From positions 62,001 to 126,000 of the forward strand of contig NZ_JAOWLE010000001.1 in NCBI RefSeq assembly GCF_025751515.1: a stretch of 64,000 nt of DNA, written 5' to 3'. Within the stretch, counting starts at the first letter, position 1. Every line of letters starts with the position of its first letter. The notes below the pieces were generated by a model. That model saw only the letters and a list, made by a program, of their open reading frames with translations, did not search any database and was not told the DNA's origin. Positions 26,276-36,367 of the stretch are shown here, one piece after another. Origin of the DNA: Actibacterium sp. XHP0104 (lineage in GTDB: Bacteria; Pseudomonadota; Alphaproteobacteria; Rhodobacterales; Rhodobacteraceae). Position numbers and translations under genes: made by a program.

Positions 26276-26330
26276 CACTATGAGCCGCCGGGACAAGGCG
26301 TTTGAGACCTCGCGCCGACCCTTCTCAGAC
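26263..26330 (+). promoter_or_regulatory. candidate attenuator hairpins between leader peptide and ileS
   Basis: CCCGGCGCTC (26263-26272) pairs with GAGCCGCCGGG (26282-26292) with one bulged base, overlapping the leader stop codon. GTTTGAGA (26300-26307) pairs with TCTCAGAC (26323-26330) with one wobble pair. CGGCGC (26265-26270) could instead pair with GCGCCG (26312-26317), disrupting both. No T-run follows, so any control would be Rho-dependent or translational. Confidence 0.35.
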
Positions 26331-26358
26331 ATCCGAAATTCTGCAAGGACCACACAAG

Positions 26359-29259
26359 ATGTGCGCCGATACGCCTGACTACAAAGACACGCTGAACCTG
26401 CCCCAAACCGATTTCCCGATGCGCGCCGGCCTGCCCAAGCGCGAGCCCGAATGGCTGGCCCGTTGGGAACAGATCGGCATCTATGACCGCCTGCGCGAGA
26501 AAGAGGGCCGCAAGCCGTTCATCCTGCATGACGGCCCGCCCTATGCGAACGGCAACCTGCATATCGGCCACGCGCTGAACAAGATCCTCAAGGATTTCAT
26601 CGTCCGCAGCCAGCAGATGCTGGGCCGTGATGCGCGCTATGTGCCGGGCTGGGATTGCCACGGCCTGCCGATCGAATGGAAGATCGAGGAACAGTATCGC
26701 GCCAAGGGCAAGAACAAGGATGACGTGCCGGTCATCGATTTCCGCCAGGAATGCCGCAAGTTCGCCGAGGGCTGGGTGGATATCCAGCGCGAAGAGTTCA
26801 AGCGCCTGGGCGTCACCGGCAACTGGCCCGATCCCTATCTGACGATGGATTTCCACGCCGAGGCGGTGATCGCCGACGAGTTCATGAAGTTCCTGATGAA
26901 CGGCACGCTCTATCAGGGGTCGAAGCCCGTGATGTGGTCGCCGGTCGAGAAAACCGCGCTGGCCGAGGCCGAGATCGAATATCACGACCACCAGTCGCAC
27001 ACGATCTGGGTGCCGTTTGCCTTTGCCGATGCGTCGGGCGATCTGGCCGCGGCGCGCGTGGTGATCTGGACGACCACGCCCTGGACGATCCCGTCGAACA
27101 AGGCCGTGGCCTATAATCCGGGCATCGCTTATGGCCTGTATCGCGTTGATGCGACCGAGGATGAAAGCTGGACCACGCCCGGCGATCTTTACATCTTTGC
27201 CGATGCCCTGGCCGAGGATGCGCTGACCAAGTCGCGCGTCACTGCCCATACGCGTGTGCGCGATGTCGCGGCGGATGAGCTGGGCGCGCTGACCTGCAAG
27301 CACCCGTTCAACGGTCTCGAAGGTGCCGATGGCTTCTGGGATTACGACGTGCCGATGATCGACGGCGACCATGTGACCGACGATGCGGGCACGGGTTTCG
27401 TGCATACCGCGCCCAGCCATGGTGCCGATGACTATGACGCCTTTGTCAAACGCAACTGGATGGACCGGATGACCCACAATGTGGGCGAGGAATCCGAGTT
27501 CCTGCCGCATGTGCCGTTCTTTGCCGGGCTGCAGGTGTTCGACCGCAAGGGCAAGGAAGGCAAGGCCAACAACGCCGTGATCGCAAAGCTGGTCGAGGCC
27601 GGCGGCATCATCGCCCGTGGCCGCGTGAAACACAGCTATCCGCATAGCTGGCGCTCCAAGGCACCGATCATCTTCCGCAACACGCCGCAGTGGTTCGCCA
27701 GTGTCGACCGCCAGGTCGGCGACGGGCAGGATGACTATGGCAAGACCATCCGCGAGCGCGCCCTGACCAGCATCGACAAGCTGGTGAAATGGACCCCGCA
27801 GACCGGCCGGAACCGCATCTATTCGATGATCGAAACCCGGCCCGACTGGGTGCTGTCGCGCCAGCGCGCCTGGGGCGTGCCGCTGACGTGCTTTACCAAG
27901 AAGGGCGCGCTGCCCACGGATGACGATTTCCTGCTGCGTGATCCGGCGATCAACGCGCGCATCAAGGATGCGTTTGAAACCGAGGGCGCCGATTGTTGGT
28001 ATGCCGAGGGCGCCAAAGAGCGCTTTATTGCGGATGCCGCGAACCCCGATGACTATGAGCAGGTGTTCGACGTGCTGGACGTGTGGTTCGACAGCGGCTC
28101 GACCCATGCCTTCGTGCTGCGCGACCGCGCCGATGGCACGCCGGATGGCATTGCCGATCTTTACCTTGAGGGTACCGACCAGCATCGCGGTTGGTTCCAT
28201 TCGTCGATGTTGCAGGCCTGCGGCACCAAGGGCCGCGCGCCCTATCGCGGGGTGCTGACCCACGGGTTCACCCTGGACGAGAAGGGCAACAAGATGTCCA
28301 AGTCCTTGGGCAACACCATCGTGCCCGAAGAGGTCATCAAGCAATACGGCGCGGATATCCTGCGCCTGTGGGTCGCCCAGACCGACTATACCAACGATCA
28401 GCGGATTGGCCCCGAGATCTTGAAGGGCGTGGCCGACAGCTATCGCCGCCTGCGCAACACCATGCGGTATATGCTGGGCGCGCTGTCGGGCTATGACGCC
28501 GCCGATGCGGTTGCCGCCGATGACATGCCCGAGCTCGAGCGCTGGGTGCTGCATCGTCTGGCCGAGCTGGATCACAAGGTGCGCGTGGGTTACGCCGCCT
28601 ATGATTTCCAGGGCGTGTTCCAGTCGCTGTTCAACTTCTGCACGGTGGATCTGTCGAGCTTTTACTTCGATATCCGCAAGGATGCGCTGTATTGCGATGG
28701 CGCGAGCAGCCTGACCGCCCGGTCGGCGCGGACGGTGATGGATATCCTGTTCCATCGTCTGACCACCTGGCTGGCGCCGATCCTGGTGTTCACCATGGAA
28801 GAGGTCTGGCTAGAGCGTTTCCCGGGCGATGACAGCTCGGTGCACCTGACCGACATCCCCGACACGCCCGCCGATTGGCTGGACGAGCCGCTTGCCGCGA
28901 AATGGGCCGGTATCCGCCAGGTGCGCCGCGCCGTGACCGCCGCGCTGGAGGTGCAGCGCCGCGACAAGGTGATCGGTGCCAGCCTTGAGGCCGCGCCGGT
29001 GGTGCATGTGCAGGATGGTGCGGTGCTGAAGGCGCTGAAATCGGTGAATTTCGCCGATATCTGCATCACCTCGGATATCGCGCTGTCGAATGATCCCAGC
29101 CCGTCCGAGGCCTTCCGCCTGCCCGAGGTTCCGGGCGTGGGCGTGGTGTTCGAAACCGCCGAGGGCGAGAAATGCCAGCGCTGCTGGAAGATCCTGCCGG
29201 ATGTCGGCACGCATAGCCACGCGGGTACCTGCAAGCGCTGCAACGACGCGCTGGGCTGA
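26359..29259 (+). CDS. ileS: isoleucine--tRNA ligase IleS
   Basis: Class I synthetase charging tRNA-Ile. The 966 aa protein has the HIGH motif at residues 68-71 ([17 protein letters not shown]), the CP1 editing domain with [13 protein letters not shown] and [15 protein letters not shown], the KMSKS loop in [14 protein letters not shown], and a C-terminal zinc finger EKCQRCWKI followed by TCKRCNDAL. The ATG at 26359 has AAGGA 9 nt upstream and matches the family N terminus. It is preceded by the Ile-rich leader ORF and followed directly by a terminator with a TTCG loop. Confidence 0.98.
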   Translation: MCADTPDYKDTLNLPQTDFPMRAGLPKREPEWLARWEQIGIYDRLREKEGRKPFILHDGPPYANGNLHIGHALNKILKDFIVRSQQMLGRDARYVPGWDCHGLPIEWKIEEQYRAKGKNKDDVPVIDFRQECRKFAEGWVDIQREEFKRLGVTGNWPDPYLTMDFHAEAVIADEFMKFLMNGTLYQGSKPVMWSPVEKTALAEAEIEYHDHQSHTIWVPFAFADASGDLAAARVVIWTTTPWTIPSNKAVAYNPGIAYGLYRVDATEDESWTTPGDLYIFADALAEDALTKSRVTAHTRVRDVAADELGALTCKHPFNGLEGADGFWDYDVPMIDGDHVTDDAGTGFVHTAPSHGADDYDAFVKRNWMDRMTHNVGEESEFLPHVPFFAGLQVFDRKGKEGKANNAVIAKLVEAGGIIARGRVKHSYPHSWRSKAPIIFRNTPQWFASVDRQVGDGQDDYGKTIRERALTSIDKLVKWTPQTGRNRIYSMIETRPDWVLSRQRAWGVPLTCFTKKGALPTDDDFLLRDPAINARIKDAFETEGADCWYAEGAKERFIADAANPDDYEQVFDVLDVWFDSGSTHAFVLRDRADGTPDGIADLYLEGTDQHRGWFHSSMLQACGTKGRAPYRGVLTHGFTLDEKGNKMSKSLGNTIVPEEVIKQYGADILRLWVAQTDYTNDQRIGPEILKGVADSYRRLRNTMRYMLGALSGYDAADAVAADDMPELERWVLHRLAELDHKVRVGYAAYDFQGVFQSLFNFCTVDLSSFYFDIRKDALYCDGASSLTARSARTVMDILFHRLTTWLAPILVFTMEEVWLERFPGDDSSVHLTDIPDTPADWLDEPLAAKWAGIRQVRRAVTAALEVQRRDKVIGASLEAAPVVHVQDGAVLKALKSVNFADICITSDIALSNDPSPSEAFRLPEVPGVGVVFETAEGEKCQRCWKILPDVGTHSHAGTCKRCNDALG

Positions 29260-29261
29260 TC

Positions 29262-29287
29262 AAAGGGGCGCCTTCGGGCGCCCTTTT
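29262..29287. terminator. ileS / xerC shared terminator
   Basis: GGGCGCC (29266-29272), loop TTCG, GGCGCCC (29277-29283), then TTTT; the 5' side is preceded by AAA. The TTCG loop is exceptionally stable. It sits between the convergent ends of ileS and xerC. Confidence 0.88.
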
Positions 29288-30210
29288 CACGCCTTGGGAT
29301 GGGCGCGCATATAGCTTTCCATCAGGTGCGCGGTATCGACGGCGGTATAGGTCTGTGTGGTTGCCAGCGAGGCATGGCCCAGCAGTTCCTGAATGGCGCG
29401 CAGGTCGCCGCCGGCCTCTAGCAGATGTGTCGCAAAGCTGTGGCGCAGGGCATGGGGCGTGGCGCTTGAGGGCAGGCCCAGCTGCATGCGGGCGGACTCC
29501 ATCACCTTGGCGATCAGGCGCGGGTTCAGCGCGCCGCCGCGGGCGCCGCGAAACAGCGGGCCGTCGGGGGTTAGATCGTGCGGGCAGAGGCTGCGGTATG
29601 TGTCCACTGCGCGGCGCGCGGCGGGCAGCACCGGCACGATCCGTTCCTTGCCGCCCTTGCCCAGAATGCGCAGCACATCGGCCAGGGGGGCGTCGCGGCC
29701 CTTGAGGCCCATCGCCTCGGAGATCCGCAACCCGCAACCATAAAGCAGCGTCACCACCGCCACGTCGCGCGCGGCGATCCAGGGGTTTTCCGATTGCATC
29801 TCGACCGTGTCGATAATCGCGCGGGCGGCATCGGGGGCCAGCGGGCGGGGCAGCTTGCGCTGGAACTTGGGCGCGCGCATCGACAGCACGGCGGTGGCGT
29901 CAAAACCCTGGCGCCGCGACAGCCAGCGATAGAAGCCCTTGACCGCCGACAGCGCCCGCGCCAGCGATCGGGGCGCGACGCCGCGCGCGCGCTCATGCGC
30001 CATCCAGGCGCGCATATCCGACGGGGTGATTTGCGCCAGCGGCCCCAGCCCCGGCGCGCCGCCCAGGTGCTGGCCCAGAAAGGCCAGAAACCCGGTGACA
30101 TCGGTTGAATAGGCTTTCAGCGTGTTCTCGGCGGCGGCGTTCAGCGCCTTTTCCTGCGCCAGCCAATCGGCCAGCGCCGCGCGGGCGGCGGGCGAGATCG
30201 CCAGGCTCAC
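29287..30210 (-). CDS. xerC: tyrosine recombinase XerC
   Basis: A 307 aa site-specific recombinase that, with XerD, resolves chromosome dimers at dif. The N-terminal SAM-like core-binding domain (LADWLAQEKALNAAAENTL) is followed by the catalytic domain with the expected residues: Arg in YGCGLRISEAMG, the active Lys region in GKGGKERIVPV, HALRHSFATHLL (His and Arg), LLGHASLATTQTYTAV (His and the nucleophile Tyr). The start overlaps the DUF484 stop by 4 nt; a DUF484-xerC arrangement is common in proteobacteria. Confidence 0.95.
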   Translation of the reverse strand: MSLAISPAARAALADWLAQEKALNAAAENTLKAYSTDVTGFLAFLGQHLGGAPGLGPLAQITPSDMRAWMAHERARGVAPRSLARALSAVKGFYRWLSRRQGFDATAVLSMRAPKFQRKLPRPLAPDAARAIIDTVEMQSENPWIAARDVAVVTLLYGCGLRISEAMGLKGRDAPLADVLRILGKGGKERIVPVLPAARRAVDTYRSLCPHDLTPDGPLFRGARGGALNPRLIAKVMESARMQLGLPSSATPHALRHSFATHLLEAGGDLRAIQELLGHASLATTQTYTAVDTAHLMESYMRAHPKA

Positions 30211-30911
30211 GAGATCCAGCGGCGCATGGATCGCTCAAACACGCCGGCAAAGAAGGTCAGAAGGTCGGTGCCCTGGTTGGGGGCGAACTGGTGCGGGTCC
30301 TCGGACCCCATGGCCAGCATGCCTTTCCCGCGACCGGGGCCGAAATCCAGCCGCAGCAGGGCTTCGGATTGAATCCAGCTGGCGGCCTGGCCGTAGATAC
30401 GGCCGTTTTCGGGGGCCATCTGGCGCAGGGTGACGGTGCGGCCCGAGGTGTCGCGGCCGCGCGTCAGGTAGGTGTCGATGAAACCGGGCTCGACCACCCG
30501 CAGCACCTTGCCCAGCCGGTCCAGCGCGGGGTCTTTGCCTTCGGGCGATTCCAGCACCAGGCGAATGCGATCGACGCGCAGGGTCTCGGCCACCTCGCCG
30601 CCCAGCTTGCGCAGGAAGGTTTCGAAATCGAGCGGTTCCAGCAGGGCCAGAACGGCGCGATGCACCTGGTTGGTGCCGGCAAGGTTGTCATAGGCCGCCG
30701 CGATCACCGAGCGGTGCGTGTCTTCCAGCCGTTCAAGGCGTGCCTCAAGCCGCTCCATCGCGATGCCGCGCAGGTCGACGATATTCGACCCCATGCTTTT
30801 CTCATTGGCCACGATCAGCGCGCGCATCAGGTCGCGGTCCTCGAGTATGACATCGGGGTCCGCGATGATGCGTTCGCGCAGGGTGGTCTCGGTCAGGGCT
30901 GTGCTGCTCAT
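30207..30911 (-). CDS. DUF484 family protein (GAF-like)
   Basis: A 234 aa protein with N-terminal helices (LRERIIADPDVILEDRDLMRALIVANEK), a coiled region (AMERLEARLERLEDTHR) and a GAF-like C-terminal half containing LLRLDFGPGRGKGMLAMGSEDPHQF, which matches DUF484. Its function is unknown; gene neighbourhood with xerC is the main clue and suggests a role near chromosome segregation or recombination. It is upstream of xerC with an ATGA overlap. Confidence 0.9.
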   Translation of the reverse strand: MSSTALTETTLRERIIADPDVILEDRDLMRALIVANEKSMGSNIVDLRGIAMERLEARLERLEDTHRSVIAAAYDNLAGTNQVHRAVLALLEPLDFETFLRKLGGEVAETLRVDRIRLVLESPEGKDPALDRLGKVLRVVEPGFIDTYLTRGRDTSGRTVTLRQMAPENGRIYGQAASWIQSEALLRLDFGPGRGKGMLAMGSEDPHQFAPNQGTDLLTFFAGVFERSMRRWIS

Positions 30912-30949
30912 TGTGCCTCTTGGTCTTTGCCCCGGATGTTACAGGATCG

Positions 30950-31603
30950 TCAGAGGATTTTCTGCCCCGTTTTTTCCCAATCCTTCAAAAAAGCCTCAAG
31001 ACCCTTGTCGGTCAGCACATGGCTGGCCATCGCCTTGATCACCGACGGCGGCGCGGTGGCCACGTCGGCGCCGATCAGGGCGGCGTCTTTCATGTGGTTC
31101 ACGTTGCGGATCGAGGCGGCCAGGATCTCGGTGGTGAAGCCGTAATTGTCATAGATCGCGCGGATGTCGGCGATCAGCTCCATCCCGTCGAGGTTGATAT
31201 CGTCGAGGCGGCCGATAAAGGGCGAGATGAAGGTCGCGCCGGCCTTGGCGGCCAGCAGGGCCTGGTTGGCCGAGAAGCAAAGCGTCACGTTCAGCTTGTG
31301 GCCCTCGGACGACAGCACCTTGCAGGCCTTGAGGCCATCCCAGGTCAGCGGCACCTTGATGCAGATGTTTTCCGCGATCTCGGCCAGCTTGCGGCCCTCG
31401 GCGATCATCGAGTCGGCGTCAAGCGCGACAACCTCGGCCGATACGGGGCCATCGACCATGTCGCAGATCTCTTTGGTGACTTCCAGAATGTCACGACCCG
31501 ATTTCAGGATGATCGAGGGGTTGGTGGTCACGCCATCGACCATGCCCAGCTCGTTGAGTTCGGCAATGGCGGCGACGTCGGCGGTATCGACAAAGAATTT
31601 CAT
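30950..31603 (-). CDS. transaldolase / fructose-6-phosphate aldolase family protein
   Basis: A 217 aa TIM-barrel enzyme of the short (TalC/FSA) transaldolase subfamily. [13 protein letters not shown] and [10 protein letters not shown] open it, the Schiff-base Lys is in NICIKVPLT near residue 86, and [30 protein letters not shown] follows. Members named Tal act in the pentose phosphate pathway; some are fructose-6-phosphate aldolases. Distinguishing the two needs the active-site Gln/Glu and an assay. The ATG at 31603 matches the family; the longer frame reaches into priA. Confidence 0.92.
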   Translation of the reverse strand: MKFFVDTADVAAIAELNELGMVDGVTTNPSIILKSGRDILEVTKEICDMVDGPVSAEVVALDADSMIAEGRKLAEIAENICIKVPLTWDGLKACKVLSSEGHKLNVTLCFSANQALLAAKAGATFISPFIGRLDDINLDGMELIADIRAIYDNYGFTTEILAASIRNVNHMKDAALIGADVATAPPSVIKAMASHVLTDKGLEAFLKDWEKTGQKIL

Positions 31604-31646
31604 GGTTGCGGCCCCGGGGGTTGCTATGGCTGTTTGCGAACCTGAT

Positions 31647-31662
31647 ACCCTAGGACTAGGGT
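31647..31662. promoter_or_regulatory. perfect palindrome between transaldolase gene and priA
   Basis: ACCCTAG-GA-CTAGGGT, 7-bp arms with a 2-bp centre, in the divergent intergenic region 44 nt before the transaldolase start and 33 nt before priA. CTAG-containing symmetry is rare in this GC-rich DNA. A role as operator is inferred. Confidence 0.4.
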
Positions 31663-31694
31663 GCCGGAAACCCCTTTGAGGCCGCACTGACGCA

Positions 31695-33884
31695 ATGACC
31701 GACTTCTTCAGCGAAGGCATGCCGGTGGGTGTGCTGACTGCCCAACCGCTGGACCGGGTGCTGGATTACACAGCACCCGAGGGCGGCTGTTGGCGCGGGG
31801 CCTTTGTCGAGGTGCCTTTGGGCCCGCGCAAGGTGCTGGGCGTGGTCTGGGGCGATGCGCAGGGCGGCTATGACCGGGCCAAGCTGCGCGCCATCAACCG
31901 GGTGCTGGACGTGGCGCCCATGCGTGACGAGATGCGCGATTTCCTGATCCGCGCCGCCGATTACACGATCACGCCCATGTCGGCGATGCTGCGGCTGGCC
32001 ACGCGCGCGCCGGGGCTGGGCGATGGGGTGTCGATGCGCAAGGTTTACCGGCTGGGGCAGGGGGCGCCTGACCGCCAGACCGACGCGCGCAAGCGGGTGC
32101 TGGAGGTGCTGGAAAGCTATGGCGGGCTGTCGTTCACCTTGGGCGAGCTGGCCGAGCAGGCGGGCGTATCGGCATCGGTGGTCAAGGGGCTGGTGAAACA
32201 GGGCGTCGTGTCCGAAGAGGATGCGCCGCGCGATCTGCCCTATCCCCGGCTTGACCCTGCCATGCCCGGCAAGCCGCTGACCGAGGATCAGGCTGCCGCC
32301 GCAGCGCAGTTGCGGGCCGACATGGCCAGCGGGGCCTTTGGCGCGACGCTGCTGAAAGGCGTCACCGGGTCGGGCAAGACCGAGGTTTATCTCGAGGCCG
32401 TGGCCGAATGTCTGGCGCAGGGACGGCAGGCGCTGGTGCTGTTGCCCGAGATCGCCCTGACCGCCGAGTTCCTGACCCGGGTCGAGGCGCGCTTTGGCGC
32501 GAAACCCGCCGAGTGGCATTCGGGCGTGACGATGACCGAACGCCGCCGGTGCTGGCGCATGGTCGGGCAGGGCGGGGCGCAGCTGGTGGTCGGCGCGCGC
32601 TCGGCGCTGTTCCTGCCGTTTCAGGATCTGGGCCTGATCGTCGTCGATGAGGAACATGACACATCCTACAAGCAAGAGGACGGCGCGCTTTATAATGCCC
32701 GCGACATGGCTGTGCTACGGGCATCGTTCGCGTCGGCGCAGGTGGTTCTGGCCTCGGCCACGCCCAGCCTTGAAAGCTGGGCCAATGCCGAGGCGGGTAA
32801 ATACAAGCGCCTTGATCTGACCGCCCGGTTCGGGGCGGCGGTGCTGCCCGAGATGCGGGCCATTGATATGCGCGCCGAGGATCTGCCCGGCAGCCGCTGG
32901 ATCTCGCCCAGCTTGCAGGCGGCGGTGCGGGCGCGGATCGCGGTGGGTGAACAGTCGCTGCTGTTTCTCAATCGGCGCGGCTATGCGCCGGTGACGATTT
33001 GTCGGGCCTGCGGGCATCAGGTGGGCTGTGACCATTGCGACGCGCGCATGGTCGAGCACCGGTTTCAAAAGCGGCTGGTCTGCCATCAATGCGGCGAAAC
33101 GAAACCGATCCCCGAGGCCTGCCCGTCCTGCAAGGTCGAGGGCAAGCTGGCTCCGGTCGGGCCGGGGGTCGAACGTCTGGCCGAAGAGGTGGCCGAGGTT
33201 TTCCCCGAGGCGCGGCTGGCGGTGCTGTCGTCTGATCTGTTCGGCTCGGCCCGGGCGCTGAAGGAACAGATCGAGCTGATCGCGCAGGGCGGGGCGGATA
33301 TCATCATCGGCACGCAGCTGGTCGCCAAGGGGCACAATTTTCCGCATCTCACGCTGGTGGGGGTGATCGACGCCGATCTGGGGCTGCAAGGGTCCGACCT
33401 GCGCGCGGCCGAGCGCACGTTTCAGCTGATGCGCCAGGTGGCGGGCCGGGCTGGGCGGGCCGAAAAGCCGGGGCTGGCGCTGTTGCAGACGTTTCAGCCC
33501 GAGCACCCGGTGATCCGGGCCATTCTGTCGGGTGACGAGGAAGGGTTCTGGCGTGCCGAGGCCGATGAGCGCCGCGTGGCGGGCGTGCCGCCCTATGGCC
33601 GCATGGCCGGGATCGTGCTGTCATCCCCCGATTTGCAGGCGGTGTTCGATCTGGGCACCGAGATGGCCCGGCGCGATGGGCCCCTGCGCCGGGTGGGCGC
33701 GCAGGTCTTTGGCCCGGCGCCCGCGCCGATTGCGCGTATTCGCGGGAGGCACCGGGTGCGTCTGCTGGTCAAGGCCGACAAGGGGGTGCCGCTACAGGCG
33801 GCGCTGCGCGATTGGGCCGGGCAGTTTCGCCTGCCCGCCAATCTGCGCCTGCAAATTGATATAGATCCGCAGAGTTTCTATTAG
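31695..33884 (+). CDS. priA: primosomal protein N' (replication restart helicase PriA)
   Basis: A 729 aa superfamily 2 DNA helicase that reloads the replisome at stalled forks. The N-terminal DNA-binding domain ([18 protein letters not shown]) precedes Walker [16 protein letters not shown] near residue 223 and the DEEH box [14 protein letters not shown]. The zinc-binding module has eight cysteines: [13 protein letters not shown] and [17 protein letters not shown]. Helicase motifs [16 protein letters not shown] and RAGR in [13 protein letters not shown] follow. Length is normal. It overlaps the yeeE-like gene tail to tail by 4 nt. Confidence 0.97.
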   Translation: MTDFFSEGMPVGVLTAQPLDRVLDYTAPEGGCWRGAFVEVPLGPRKVLGVVWGDAQGGYDRAKLRAINRVLDVAPMRDEMRDFLIRAADYTITPMSAMLRLATRAPGLGDGVSMRKVYRLGQGAPDRQTDARKRVLEVLESYGGLSFTLGELAEQAGVSASVVKGLVKQGVVSEEDAPRDLPYPRLDPAMPGKPLTEDQAAAAAQLRADMASGAFGATLLKGVTGSGKTEVYLEAVAECLAQGRQALVLLPEIALTAEFLTRVEARFGAKPAEWHSGVTMTERRRCWRMVGQGGAQLVVGARSALFLPFQDLGLIVVDEEHDTSYKQEDGALYNARDMAVLRASFASAQVVLASATPSLESWANAEAGKYKRLDLTARFGAAVLPEMRAIDMRAEDLPGSRWISPSLQAAVRARIAVGEQSLLFLNRRGYAPVTICRACGHQVGCDHCDARMVEHRFQKRLVCHQCGETKPIPEACPSCKVEGKLAPVGPGVERLAEEVAEVFPEARLAVLSSDLFGSARALKEQIELIAQGGADIIIGTQLVAKGHNFPHLTLVGVIDADLGLQGSDLRAAERTFQLMRQVAGRAGRAEKPGLALLQTFQPEHPVIRAILSGDEEGFWRAEADERRVAGVPPYGRMAGIVLSSPDLQAVFDLGTEMARRDGPLRRVGAQVFGPAPAPIARIRGRHRVRLLVKADKGVPLQAALRDWAGQFRLPANLRLQIDIDPQSFY

Positions 33885-34945
33885 GCCGCCGCGCGGCGCA
33901 TGGCGGTCTGATCGACAAGAAAGTCGGTAATCATCGCGCCGATCCACATGCAGAACAGAGCCAGCCAGGCCGTGCCGGCAAAGATCGATCCGCCGGTCAC
34001 GCCCGCGCCGATGGCGCAGCCGCCGGCCAGCATCCCGCCAAAGCCCATGAGGGCCGCGCCCAGCATGGCGCGTTTCATGTTGTCGGCATCCTGAAAGCCC
34101 TGGAATTTCAGCTCGCGCCCAAAGGCCGCGGCTAGGAAGGCACCGATGAACACGCCCGGCACCAGGCCGATGTCGAATTCCAGAACCGGGTTGTCGACCA
34201 GGAAGAACATCAGCGTATTGGCCGAGGGGCCGGTGAAGGTGGCGCTTTCGATCTGCACCGGCTCAAAGCTGACCTGCGCCAGCCCGAAGGTCAGCACCCA
34301 GCCCACCGCGACGGCAAAGCCCACGCCCGAGGCAAAGAACAGCGTGCGCGCGCCGATCTTGTTCTTGTAGGAAAACCACAGCGCCAGCGCGGCCGTGCAG
34401 ATGCCCATCAGCAGCCCTGCGAAATCGGGCAGATGCGCGGCCTCTAGCAGGTTGAGGTTGCGCCCGCCCTCGGTGATCCACAGCGCCGCCAGCTTGTCGC
34501 GCAGGGGCGACAGCCATCCGTGCAGGCTCATCTGGGCGACCACGGCAAAGATCAGCCCCGACACGACCGAGCGCAGGTTGCCCGTGGCCGCCAGCACCAG
34601 CAGCCGCCCCGAACAGCCGCGCGCCAGCACCATGCCCGCGCCGAAAACCAGCCCGCCGATGATCGCGCCCGACCAGCTGCCGGTGACGGCCATCATCCGG
34701 GCTTCGTCGGTTTGCATCAGGCCCAGCATCTGCGCGCCCTGCACCCAGACAACGGCGGTGGAAAAGGTCAGCAGCCAGACAGAGACCCGCGTGCCGATCT
34801 GGCCGCGCGCGAATTCTACCGTTGCCGCGCGCAGGCAGAACGAAGACCGCTGTGCCGCGACGCCAAAGATGATGCCGGTGACCAGCCCGAACAGAGCCGC
34901 CGCGCGGGCTTCGCCCACCCATTCCACGATGCCGAGAATATCCAT
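33881..34945 (-). CDS. YeeE/YedE family sulfur-compound transporter
   Basis: A membrane protein of about 354 aa with roughly nine hydrophobic helices. The conserved Cys signatures of the family are present: AAQRSSFCLRAAT near the N terminus, LARGCSGRLLVLAATGNL, and GGCAIGAGVTGGS near the C terminus. The thermophile homologue TsuA imports thiosulfate through such cysteines; sulfur uptake is therefore a reasonable guess. The start is uncertain: ATG at 34945, ATG at 34954 and TTG at 34960 are all in frame. A 156-bp gap to the divergent msrA holds an overlapping FNR-like/ATTC-N8-GAAT element. Confidence 0.9.
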   Translation of the reverse strand: MDILGIVEWVGEARAAALFGLVTGIIFGVAAQRSSFCLRAATVEFARGQIGTRVSVWLLTFSTAVVWVQGAQMLGLMQTDEARMMAVTGSWSGAIIGGLVFGAGMVLARGCSGRLLVLAATGNLRSVVSGLIFAVVAQMSLHGWLSPLRDKLAALWITEGGRNLNLLEAAHLPDFAGLLMGICTAALALWFSYKNKIGARTLFFASGVGFAVAVGWVLTFGLAQVSFEPVQIESATFTGPSANTLMFFLVDNPVLEFDIGLVPGVFIGAFLAAAFGRELKFQGFQDADNMKRAMLGAALMGFGGMLAGGCAIGAGVTGGSIFAGTAWLALFCMWIGAMITDFLVDQTAMRRAAA

Positions 34946-35005
34946 GCCACGCATTCCCAAACTGCAAAATTTGAATGTGTATGCCGGATGCGATGTTTGT
35001 GAACA

Positions 35006-35024
35006 TTGATTCAGATCAGTGAAT
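35006..35024. promoter_or_regulatory. overlapping FNR-like and ATTC-N8-GAAT element
   Basis: TTGAT-TCAG-ATCAG (35006-35019) matches the FNR consensus TTGAT-N4-ATCAA at nine of ten positions. Overlapping it, ATTCA-GATCAG-TGAAT (35009-35024) is a perfect inverted repeat that fits ATTC-N8-GAAT, the motif described for the sulfide-responsive repressor SqrR/BigR. The element lies 60-80 nt upstream of the YeeE/YedE gene and 92-111 nt upstream of msrA. Which regulator uses it is inference. Confidence 0.45.
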
Positions 35025-35116
35025 GGCGGGAATCAGCGGGCTTTGTCACGCTCTCGTGTGTTATGAAACGGGCCAGACGGCCCTATATGAAAGCCCAGCA
35101 CAAAAGGGAGGCACGT

Positions 35117-35767
35117 ATGTTTGGACTTTCGATCCACAAAACCGAGATGGTCCCGGCCGAAAAGGCGTTGCCGGGGCGCGAGAGGGCGATCCCGACCGCG
35201 ACCGCGCATCACCTGTGGCAGCGACCGCTGAAATCGCCCGTGCCGGATGGCATGGCCGAGGCGGTGTTCGCGATGGGCTGTTTCTGGGGCGTCGAACGCA
35301 AGTTCTGGCAACTGCCCGGTGTTTGGCTGACCATGGTGGGCTATGCCGGCGGCTATACCCCCAATCCGACCTACGAAGAGGTCTGTAGCGGCCAGACCGG
35401 CCATACCGAGGTGGTGCGGGTGATCTATGACCCGGCCCAGATCAGCTATGACGACCTGCTGCGCACCTTCTGGGAAGGCCACGACCCGACCCAGGGCATG
35501 CGCCAGGGCAATGATCGCGGCACGCAGTATCGCTCGGCCATCTATACGTTCAGTGACGATCAGCTTGCCCGCGCCGAGGCCAGCCGCGCGCTGTTTCAGC
35601 ACCGGCTGATGCGGGCGCGGATGGGCGCGATCACCACCGAGATTGCGCCAGCGGGGCCATTCTATTATGCCGAGGATTATCACCAGCAATATCTGGCGAA
35701 GAACCCGAACGGATATTGCGGCATTGGGGGGACGGGCGTGAGCTGTCCCATTGGCACCGGGGTCTAG
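35117..35767 (+). CDS. msrA: peptide-methionine (S)-S-oxide reductase MsrA
   Basis: Repairs methionine-S-sulfoxide in proteins. The catalytic Cys lies in [38 protein letters not shown] and [15 protein letters not shown] are the hallmark blocks; a C-terminal [15 protein letters not shown] supplies two possible resolving cysteines. The 216 aa form with a 50-residue N-terminal extension before the catalytic domain is common in alphaproteobacteria. The ATG at 35117 has GGGAGG 7 nt upstream; the upstream in-frame part belongs to the promoter region. The next gene starts 5 nt after its stop. Confidence 0.96.
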   Translation: MFGLSIHKTEMVPAEKALPGRERAIPTATAHHLWQRPLKSPVPDGMAEAVFAMGCFWGVERKFWQLPGVWLTMVGYAGGYTPNPTYEEVCSGQTGHTEVVRVIYDPAQISYDDLLRTFWEGHDPTQGMRQGNDRGTQYRSAIYTFSDDQLARAEASRALFQHRLMRARMGAITTEIAPAGPFYYAEDYHQQYLAKNPNGYCGIGGTGVSCPIGTGV

Positions 35768-35772
35768 ATCGC

Positions 35773-36336
35773 GTGACACCAGGCAGGCGCATTCATGTAT
35801 TGGGGGCCAGCGGCTCTGGCACTTCGACGCTGGCGCGGGCGCTGGCGTCGAAGATGGCGACGCAGGCCTTTGACACCGATGATTTCTACTGGCGCCCCAG
35901 TGACCCGGCTTTTCAGAGGAAACGCCCGGTCAAGGATCGGCTGGCGCTGATGGAAGAGATGTTCCTGCCCCGGCGCGACTGGATCTTATCGGGCTCTTTC
36001 GCGGGCTGGGGCGATCCGGTGATCCCGCGGCTGACCCATGTGGTATTTCTGACCCTGCCCGCCGGTCAGCGGCTGGCCCGGCTGCGCGCGCGTGAACGCC
36101 GCCGCTATGGCAAGGCGATCGAGCCGGGCGGCGAACGCGCCGCCGCTTTCGCCAGCTTTCTGGACTGGGCGATGCAATATGACGACCCCGGTTTCACCGG
36201 CCGCACCCGGCACGTTCACGAAGAGTGGCTGTCGCAATTGCCCTGTCCGGTGATCCGCATCGATGCCACGCAAAGCGTCGACCAGATGGTCGCGCAGGCG
36301 ATGGCAGAGCTTGACCAACCGGTTCCGGCATCCTAG
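35773..36336 (+). CDS. P-loop adenylate kinase-like protein
   Basis: A 187 aa protein with a Walker A motif near the N terminus (VLGASGSGTSTLARALA), then DTDDFYWRPSDPAFQ, which resembles the substrate region of adenylate kinase-related 'topology modulation' proteins, and RLARLRARERRRYG resembling a LID. The enzymatic activity and substrate are unknown. The GTG at 35773 is 5 nt after the msrA stop; the reading frame continues upstream into msrA but the family begins here. Confidence 0.78.
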   Translation: MTPGRRIHVLGASGSGTSTLARALASKMATQAFDTDDFYWRPSDPAFQRKRPVKDRLALMEEMFLPRRDWILSGSFAGWGDPVIPRLTHVVFLTLPAGQRLARLRARERRRYGKAIEPGGERAAAFASFLDWAMQYDDPGFTGRTRHVHEEWLSQLPCPVIRIDATQSVDQMVAQAMAELDQPVPAS

Positions 36337-36367
36337 GCGACTGGGGCATCATAGCCCGGAGACAGCC

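Noticed and set aside
26278-28755. Long open frame of 825 codons on the minus strand opposite ileS
   Set aside because: Antisense shadow of ileS with no recognisable domain or ribosome site.
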